From: Streptomyces macrolidinus
GTDB lineage: Bacteria > Actinomycetota > Actinomycetes > Streptomycetales > Streptomycetaceae
NCBI RefSeq assembly: GCF_023887685.1
Contig: NZ_JAMWMR010000004.1
Location: 62,001-126,000, forward strand
Length of the DNA: 64,000 nt
Direction: 5' to 3'
Of the stretch, positions 59,095 through 64,000 are shown in pieces. The stretch's first letter is position 1; every line of letters begins with the position of its first letter. Both the position numbers and the translations under genes were made by a program. A model generated the notes under the pieces. That model was not told the origin of the DNA. It made no database searches and saw only the letters and a list, made by a program, of their open reading frames with translations.

Positions 59095-59663
59095 CGGTGG
59101 TGTGCCCTTCCCTTGATCTCCCCGACGTCCGCTCTGACGCTCTGCATCGTCTCCTGAGGCTTGGGCGGTACGGCCCGGCGCAACTGAGTGCGTCCGACGA
59201 TGCCCAGCAGACCCGCGAGCAGCATCAGCCCGAACGCCACGGTGAGTGCCGCGGCCCACACGGGCAGCAACAGCACCAGGGCGGCAGCCGCCGCCGCGGC
59301 GAACGCGAACAGTGCGATGTAGGCGAGCGCGCCGGACGCGCCCAGCATCCCTCCGCCGCGGCCCGCACGGCGCCCCTTGTGGGTCAGTTCCATCTTGGCG
59401 AGGGCCATCTCCTGCCGTACGAGCTGGGAGATCTGCTCGGTGGCCTCGTGGACGAGCTGTCCCATCGAATGGTCGCCCATCGGGCGCTCGCCGGGCGCAC
59501 GCTCGCCCATCGAGCGGTCGCTCGGCGCACGCTCGCGCAGGGCGTGGTCCCTCATCAGGTCCTCGTCCCTTATGCGGTCGTCCACCGGATGTGCGCCCGT
59601 CGGGCGGTCGCGCACGGGGGTGCGCCGATCACTCCTGGGCCTTGCTTCGATCGTCCCGGTCAC
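59091..59663 (-). CDS. Phage holin/Actinobacterial holin-X superfamily membrane protein
   Basis: A 190-aa protein. After a charged, repetitive N-terminal region (RSMGERAPGERPMGDHSMG) come the family block LVHEATEQISQLVRQEMALAKMEL (quoted in parts) and two membrane helices (GALAYIALFAFAAAAAAALVLLL and PVWAAALTVAFGLMLLAGLLG). Despite the name these are chromosomal envelope proteins of unknown function. GTG 59663 is chosen for its GGAGGCGGAG ribosome site. Its last bases overlap the DUF3618 start. Confidence 0.8.
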   Translation of the reverse strand: MTGTIEARPRSDRRTPVRDRPTGAHPVDDRIRDEDLMRDHALRERAPSDRSMGERAPGERPMGDHSMGQLVHEATEQISQLVRQEMALAKMELTHKGRRAGRGGGMLGASGALAYIALFAFAAAAAAALVLLLPVWAAALTVAFGLMLLAGLLGIVGRTQLRRAVPPKPQETMQSVRADVGEIKGRAHHR

Positions 59664-60104
59664 GGTCTCCGCCTCCTCTCGGTCCGGAGCACCCGAGTAC
59701 CCCGGGTACCCCGGCTCACTCGCGCTACGCACACCACGTCGCGACACCACTCCTTCCTGTGGGTGAGTCGGCCGCTCTGGTCCGCCGCTGTGGCGTGCAC
59801 TCGTCCGGGTGAACGCAGGGCGTCGTACCGCGGTGGTCGGACAAGGCCGACCGACGCGGGCGCAGACGGCTTGGCCGCACGTCCGGGGTCGTACGGAGCC
59901 GAGGCGGGGGCGTGGACGGCCCGTACGCGGCCGTGCCGGACGCGGCGATCGCGTCGTTACGATCTGCGCTGCCGAGGCCGATGCAGCGGCTGTCTGCCGT
60001 CATGCACAGACCTGACCTGCTGTTATGGCGCTATGCAGGCGCTGCGGAGGCCTGGTGTTCGGCAGGACGCTGTTCGCCAGGACGACGGGGAGGGACGCGT
60101 ACAC
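59664..60104. other. Intergenic region upstream of the XRE/peptidoglycan-binding gene
   Basis: No gene recognised. It holds the CCCGAGTACCCCGGGTACCC palindromic stretch near 59693 and the 26-bp motif at 60012-60037. The ribosome site of the next gene (GGAGGG) is at about 60090. Confidence 0.5.
60012..60037 (+). promoter_or_regulatory. 26-bp motif CTGACCTG-C-TGTTATGGC..TGCA, copy 1
   Basis: Shares 22 of 26 bases with the reverse complement of 61276-61301. It lies 67 bp upstream of the XRE/peptidoglycan-binding gene. Candidate operator or promoter element. Confidence 0.6.
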
Positions 60105-61199
60105 ATGGCGCAGGAGCGGGGTGGCGAGGACCGGGAGCGGAGCGCGGGGGTGCGGTTGGCGCGGCTGCTGCGCCGCTGGTGGGAGGAGGCCGGGAGCTCG
60201 GCCGGTGGCACCCGGCCGACGCAGCAGGCGCTGGCCGCGCGGCTGGGGGTCGACCAGACGACACTGTCGCGCTACCTGAACCCGATGCATCTGTCGACCG
60301 CTCCGCTGAGAGTGGTGGAGTCCCTGCACACCCAGTTGCGCGCCCCGGCGGCGGAACTCGAACAGGCGCGGGCGCTGTGCCGGGCCGCGCTGCGCGAGAA
60401 CAGCCGTCGACGGGCCGCCGACGGTGCGGGGGAGCAGGGCGTGGCGGCGGGGCGTGCGAACGGATCCGACGAACTCCCTGCCCCCGGTGCCGTTCCCGGG
60501 GAGGCTCCCCGGACCGTTCCCGGGGAGGGAACCGACGCCGCCGTCGCGCGCGGCGGCGCATCCGGTCGGCTCCGCACCCGCTGGCTGCGACCGACTCTCC
60601 TCGCGGCGGCCATCGTCCTGGCGTTCAGTTCCGGAATGGTCGTCAACGACCGTCTCTCCACGCCGGACCGCGAGGCCACGGTCGCCGCCGCGGCCGGTGC
60701 CGCTCCCGCGAGCGAGCCGTCGTACGAGTGGCCGTTGCTGTACATGGACGGGCAGGACCAGTACACCCGTGCGCGCGCCCTCCAGTACCTGCTGAACGCG
60801 TACGGCTACAAGGTGCGGACCGACGGGTTCTTCCGGGAGGACACCCGGGACGCCGTCATGGACTTCCAGCGCAGGAAGTTCCTGCCGGTCGACGGCAAGG
60901 TGGGCAAGCTGACCTGGCCGGAGCTGGTGCGGGAGGTCGGGCCCGGCTCCAAGCCCTTCGAGGTGCGGGCCGTGCAGGAGTTGCTGAACAACGTGGGTCT
61001 GGGCGGCACTTCGGTGTCGGGGAAGTTCACCGCGGTGACCGCCGAGGACGTGAGGTACTTCCAGCACAGGTACGGCATGCCCGAGACCGGCCGGGTGGAC
61101 GTGGACACATGGCTGGCGCTGCTGGTGAATCAGCTCCCTCCCGTCAAGGCGCCTGAGTACCAGAGAGCCACGAGCCCGCTGCCTTCCGCTTCCGACTGA
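60105..61199 (+). CDS. XRE-transmembrane-peptidoglycan-binding protein
   Basis: A 364-aa protein with an unusual order. N-terminal HTH, residues about 20-65: LARLLRRWWEEAGSSAGGTR, PTQQALAARLGVDQTTLSRYL. Then come a helical/disordered linker, one transmembrane helix at about 165-185 (PTLLAAAIVLAFSSGMVV), and two peptidoglycan-binding type 1 repeats outside: LQYLLNAYGYKVRTDGFF, DAVMDFQRRKFLPVDGKVG; and VQELLNNVGLGGTSVSGKF, DVRYFQHRYGMPETGRVD. It could link wall state to transcription, as a RodZ-like or sensor-type protein. The ATG at 60105 has GGAGGG. The 26-bp motif flanks it on both sides. Confidence 0.85.
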   Translation: MAQERGGEDRERSAGVRLARLLRRWWEEAGSSAGGTRPTQQALAARLGVDQTTLSRYLNPMHLSTAPLRVVESLHTQLRAPAAELEQARALCRAALRENSRRRAADGAGEQGVAAGRANGSDELPAPGAVPGEAPRTVPGEGTDAAVARGGASGRLRTRWLRPTLLAAAIVLAFSSGMVVNDRLSTPDREATVAAAAGAAPASEPSYEWPLLYMDGQDQYTRARALQYLLNAYGYKVRTDGFFREDTRDAVMDFQRRKFLPVDGKVGKLTWPELVREVGPGSKPFEVRAVQELLNNVGLGGTSVSGKFTAVTAEDVRYFQHRYGMPETGRVDVDTWLALLVNQLPPVKAPEYQRATSPLPSASD

Positions 61200-61275
61200 G
61201 CAGGGCTGCGATCCGTGCCGCCCGAGGACGGGGCCTTCACTCCCGAGAGTGCTCCGCATTCCCTATGCAGCGGGA

Positions 61276-61301
61276 TGCACCGAGCCATAACACCAGGTCA
61301 G
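61276..61301 (-). promoter_or_regulatory. 26-bp motif, copy 2 (inverted relative to copy 1)
   Basis: Read on the minus strand: CTGACCTG-G-TGTTATGGC then TCGGTGCA. It lies between the XRE/peptidoglycan-binding gene and the 116-aa secreted-protein gene. It may be a second binding site of the XRE protein. Confidence 0.6.
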
Positions 61302-61497
61302 CGCCCTGCCATGCACGGTGCATCGATGCACCTCGGCAAGCAGCCGGGATCTTCTTCTCCCGCCCGGCCGCCCCGGCAATGCTGATTCCGCGACCGGCAC
61401 TCCCGGACGGTCCGCCCCTCGGCGGGCGATCAGGTCCAGGTACTCGTCCCGGCACGCTCTCTGTTCCTTGTCAGCACACTGCCCGAAGGGGGCACTC

Positions 61498-61848
61498 ATG
61501 TCCGCTGTCCGCAAGACCATCACGTCCGTCACGTCGGCCGTCGTCATCGCCGGTGGGCTGGCCCTCGGCGCCGCCGGCCAGGCGAGCGCGGCCTCCTGCC
61601 CGTCCTCCGCGTCCCCGAAGATCAGCGGGGCCGAAGCCCACTGGGACCTGCGCTGCTCGGGCAACAACCTGACCGTGTCCGGCTGGGTCGAGGACACCCG
61701 CATGGACGGCAAGTGCGCCGTGGTCCGTATCAGCGCGGGCAACGGTGCCTACCGCAAGGTGTCCGCGTGCAACTCCGGCGTCCGGAAGTCGTTCAACTTC
61801 ACCTTCGCGAAGACGAAGTCGGCCCAGCTCCGCCTGGCCATCGCCTGA
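61498..61848 (+). CDS. Small secreted cysteine-containing protein
   Basis: A 116-aa protein with a signal peptide (ITSVTSAVVIAGGLALGAAG, cleavage after ASA). The mature part has four Cys (SCPSS, RCSGN, KCAVV, ACNSG), suggesting two disulfides, and beta-rich sequence (NNLTVSGWVEDTRMDGKCAV, FNFTFAKTKSAQLRLAI). No family assignment. The ATG at 61498 follows GAAGGGGG. A perfect 10-bp hairpin terminator follows its stop. Confidence 0.7.
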   Translation: MSAVRKTITSVTSAVVIAGGLALGAAGQASAASCPSSASPKISGAEAHWDLRCSGNNLTVSGWVEDTRMDGKCAVVRISAGNGAYRKVSACNSGVRKSFNFTFAKTKSAQLRLAIA

Positions 61849-61856
61849 CCGCGCAC

Positions 61857-61880
61857 GGGGCGGGCCGCACGGCCCGCCCC
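61857..61880 (+). terminator. Intrinsic terminator, 10-bp stem
   Basis: GGGGCGGGCC, loop GCAC, GGCCCGCCCC (61857-61880), nine bases after the stop. Confidence 0.8.
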
Positions 61881-61912
61881 TGCCCGCGCACACGACCCCT
61901 GCCACACCCACA

Positions 61913-61934
61913 AGCCCTACGGAAGCCCTACGGA
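61913..61934 (+). repeat. 11-bp duplication upstream of the L,D-transpeptidase-like gene
   Basis: AGCCCTACGGA at 61913-61923 and 61924-61934, in the leader just before the GAGGGG ribosome site. Confidence 0.6.
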
Positions 61935-61950
61935 AGAACGAGGGGTACAC

Positions 61951-62523
61951 ATGAGCAGCGACGGACTTCCCCTGCGCGGCGCCGTGATCGCCTGGGCGGT
62001 GGTGACCGCGCTGGCCCTGGCACCGACCGCCGCCGCACAGCGGCCGGTCGAGGCGCCCGCGGCGGCAACCACGGCGACCGCGCTGGTCTTCGACAAGAAC
62101 CAGCACGACCCCACCGACTCACGGCTCTCCGTCTACCGGGGCAAGAAGCTGTGGGCCGTCTACCGGGCCGGGTCGGGCATCGGCGTCAAGAACGACTGCG
62201 CGCGCGGCAAGGGCTGGCTGCCGAACGGCAGTTGGGGGATCAGGCGCAAGACCCGTACGTACGACGGTGAGTTGATCAAGGGGTACGCCGTCTACCTCCA
62301 GGACATGAGGTGCTCCAAAGGCACGTTGACGCGTACGGAGATGTTCATCCACTCCGAGATGAACCGCGACGGCAGCCAAGGCCGCGGCAAGGCCCGCAAG
62401 TGGGACGGCGACGTCGACTACCAGTCCAACGGATGTGTGAAGTTGACGCCTACCGACATCAAGAAGATGTTCCGGCTCCTGGACCGCATCGGCTGGCCGA
62501 CGCACCTGCGCGTGGTGTCCTGA
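61951..62523 (+). CDS. L,D-transpeptidase-like (YkuD) secreted protein
   Basis: A 190-aa exported protein. The signal (AVIAWAVVTALALAPTAAAQ) is followed by LVFDKNQHDPTDSRLSVYRGKK. The YkuD-type active site is recognisable: His in EMFIHSEMNRDGSQ, and the nucleophile Cys in DYQSNGCVKLTPTDIKKM, where SNGC stands for the usual SHGC. These enzymes make 3-3 cross-links in peptidoglycan or attach proteins to it. It lacks the usual LysM or Ig domains. The ATG at 61951 has GAGGGG. It lies in a group of wall-related genes. Confidence 0.78.
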   Translation: MSSDGLPLRGAVIAWAVVTALALAPTAAAQRPVEAPAAATTATALVFDKNQHDPTDSRLSVYRGKKLWAVYRAGSGIGVKNDCARGKGWLPNGSWGIRRKTRTYDGELIKGYAVYLQDMRCSKGTLTRTEMFIHSEMNRDGSQGRGKARKWDGDVDYQSNGCVKLTPTDIKKMFRLLDRIGWPTHLRVVS

Positions 62524-62536
62524 CGCACTGTCACCA

Positions 62537-62560
62537 CAGGTACGGGACTCGGTGTACCTG
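62537..62560 (+). terminator. Hairpin downstream of the L,D-transpeptidase-like gene
   Basis: CAGGTAC, ten-base loop, GTACCTG (62537-62560): a 7-bp perfect stem 14 bases after the stop. Weak terminator candidate. Confidence 0.45.
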
Positions 62561-62787
62561 CATCAACCGCCTTGAGGCGGGCCCGACATGGCCAACAGCC
62601 AGAAGTACTGGCCGCAACCTCGGGTGACGCGGCGTCGGGGTGACAAGTGCCACCACGCGTCACGTCGGCGCTTCCCGTCAACTCGGCTACCGCCGCGCAA
62701 CACCACCGTCTGGTTCCCGTCGCCCACAGGAGTGAGCCGCCCCCGCGCCACCCGCCGCACGCTTGCCCCGCCGCGAAGACTGGCGCC

Positions 62788-63387
62788 ATGTCTGTGCCTT
62801 CACTCACCGTGCGGCTGCTGCGGCGTGCCGCCCTGGTCGCGGCCACCGTTCTGGCGACCACCCTGTCCACCACGCTCGTCGCCGCGCCCGCCGCACAGTG
62901 CGCGGAGTCCTGCGGCGGCTCCGTCGTCGTCGCCCCGCTGTCCCAGGAACCGCCCAGCACCGGCCCGTGCACGAGTCCGGAACCGGTGGTGTGCGAGATC
63001 CGCCGCTCCACCCCGGCGGAGCGAGTGGAGCAGCGGGAGATCCGTATGCGGTACCACCAGCTCATCGGTGACATGGACCGTGAGCGGTGCGCGATGCGTA
63101 CGGAAGGGCGCAGCCCGGAGGAGATCGCCCGCCGCCTGGTCGACATGCGCAATGACGCCAAGGAGATCACGCGGGCCGGGATGTCACCGGAGGACGTCCG
63201 GCTGCTCGAGGAGCGCAACCTGGCGAAGTACGGCAACCCGCTCGGCCCGACGGCCGACCAGCTCTACCTCAAGTACGGCTCCTGGGAGAAGGTCGCGGAC
63301 GCCGCCACCCGGACCAGCGGCGCGGTCGACGGCGAACTCGGCCTGGAGTACCGCCCGTGCCCCTGTGAACCGGCCCCCGCGGCCTGA
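62788..63387 (+). CDS. Secreted hypothetical protein
   Basis: A 199-aa protein with a signal peptide (RRAALVAATVLATTLSTTLV, AAPAAQCAE cleavage area). The mature part is Cys-containing (ESCGGSV, GPCTSPEPVVCEI, ERCAMRTEG, RPCPCEPAP) with a helical middle (MRYHQLIGDMDRERC, EEIARRLVDMRNDAKEI). This middle resembles secreted Streptomyces proteins of unknown role. ATG 62788 follows no strong ribosome site. Convergent with the VOC gene, 3 bp apart. Confidence 0.6.
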   Translation: MSVPSLTVRLLRRAALVAATVLATTLSTTLVAAPAAQCAESCGGSVVVAPLSQEPPSTGPCTSPEPVVCEIRRSTPAERVEQREIRMRYHQLIGDMDRERCAMRTEGRSPEEIARRLVDMRNDAKEITRAGMSPEDVRLLEERNLAKYGNPLGPTADQLYLKYGSWEKVADAATRTSGAVDGELGLEYRPCPCEPAPAA

Positions 63388-63390
63388 CGG

Positions 63391-64000
63391 TTACTGGTGA
63401 AGCTCGTCGCTGTCGGCGGCGTACGTGCTGATCTCGATCAGGTTGCCGTCGGGGTCCCGTAGATAGGTGCTGGTCATCGGGCCTAGGGCACCGGTGCGCG
63501 GTACCGGCCCCTCCTCCACCTCGACACCGCAAGCGGTCAGGTGCCGGTGGACCTGGCTCTGGGGCAGTTCGGTCACCAGGCACAGGTCGGCGCTTCCCGG
63601 TGTGGGGCGGGTGGCGCGCGGCATGAGTTCGCGGCCGACCTCATGCAGGTTGATCTTGCTGGTGCCGAAGGCGAGGGCGCGGCGCCCTTCCCCGAAGGTG
63701 ACCGGCCGCATACCGAGGACCCGTTGGTAGAAGTCGAGGGTCCGCTCGATGCTCGCGACGGTCAGCACCAGGTGGTCGATTCCCGTGATCTGTACGGGAG
63801 AAGCGAAGTGGCCGAGCTGCCGCGTGCAGGCCTCGCGGGCGGCGGTGGAGAGCAAGTCGCCCGAGCGGACGAACAGTTGATGCAGATCGGCTCCGTAGCG
63901 CGCGGCCAACTCGTCGTTGTGGGCCAGTACGTCGAGTTCATTGGCGGCGGTGATCTCGATGAACGCGCGCAAGTCGGCTTCGCTCGGCGTGTGTTCGGAA
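63391..64000 (-). CDS. VOC family protein with an N-terminal helical extension (5' end outside the window)
   Basis: About 203 codons are visible and the frame is open at the right edge, so the gene probably starts beyond it. The C-terminal 130 residues are a glyoxalase/dioxygenase-like VOC domain: ITGIDHLVLTVASIERTLDF, YQRVLGMRPVTFGEGRRALA, STYLRDPDGNLIEISTY with the metal-ligand His and Glu. The visible N-terminal 60 residues (LRAFIEITAANELDVLAHND, LHQLFVRSGDLLSTAAREA) are helical and unrelated to VOC; they may be the end of another domain. Substrate unknown. Confidence 0.75.
   Translation of the reverse strand, partial: SEHTPSEADLRAFIEITAANELDVLAHNDELAARYGADLHQLFVRSGDLLSTAAREACTRQLGHFASPVQITGIDHLVLTVASIERTLDFYQRVLGMRPVTFGEGRRALAFGTSKINLHEVGRELMPRATRPTPGSADLCLVTELPQSQVHRHLTACGVEVEEGPVPRTGALGPMTSTYLRDPDGNLIEISTYAADSDELHQ

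Overview
The window is a gene-dense, very GC-rich stretch of an actinobacterial chromosome, almost certainly Streptomyces. The evidence is the strong G/C bias at third codon positions, the frequent GTG starts, and families typical of that genus: DUF6332, DUF6643, Rv1733c-type, DUF3093 and DUF4232 proteins, TerD, an AfsR-like XRE-STAND regulator and anti-sigma-type ATP-binding proteins. No rRNA, tRNA or CRISPR array was found. The first and last genes run off the window edges.

1-16.3 kb is mostly metabolic. It holds a geranylgeranyl-reductase-type flavoprotein (partial), a divergent deazaflavin-oxidoreductase/TetR pair with four operator-like palindromes, a GH15 trehalase/glucoamylase-like enzyme, and a small amino-sugar cluster (DeoR regulator, SIS isomerase/deaminase, class II aldolase). 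RlmG-like and AlkB-like enzymes, a ROK protein, a Tat-exported phospholipase C-like phosphoesterase and a Cds1-like PLP enzyme follow, the last convergent with a second DeoR regulator.

16.6-35.9 kb looks like conserved chromosome. It contains a large membrane protein with a lipase-type GHSQGS elbow, whose 3' end overlaps a convergent gene for a beta-helix/CbxX-type AAA+ ATPase fusion. Then come a Rv1733c-type membrane protein, MOSC, DUF6643, a double TerD protein, an HpnB-like glycosyltransferase, a glutamate-racemase-like enzyme, DUF3093, an O-antigen-ligase-like protein, apolipoprotein N-acyltransferase (Lnt), a NUDIX hydrolase, a 3-hydroxybutyrate-dehydrogenase-like SDR, a GAF/PucR regulator and an MHS-type transporter. 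Several genes between 26.4 and 31.5 kb appear to use leaderless promoters.

35.9-53.5 kb is more accessory and partly decayed. A 131-bp direct repeat (35876-36006 and 39955-40086) brackets about 4 kb that carries an alpha/beta hydrolase-TetR pair, an IS256-family transposase remnant and a glutathionyl-hydroquinone-reductase-like gene. Beyond it are a broken TPR gene, a second TetR-hydrolase pair, a CPBP protease, a multicopper oxidase, a VOC protein, an NmrA-MarR divergent pair, a scarred ABC-transporter remnant, an XRE gene pair behind a structured leader, and a twice-frameshifted subtilisin gene.

53.5-64 kb is rich in envelope and surface genes. It has an XRE-STAND-TPR regulator, a DUF4232 lipoprotein, a DedA protein, an EF-hand protein, a coupled holin-like/DUF3618 pair, an XRE-transmembrane-peptidoglycan-binding protein, small secreted proteins and an L,D-transpeptidase-like protein. 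Strong intrinsic terminators separate several units.

A recurring oddity is short tandem repeats at the 3' ends of genes, often running across the stop codon. The most striking is a 34-bp array of six copies at 32281-32490, whose first copy encodes the C-terminus of the SDR.
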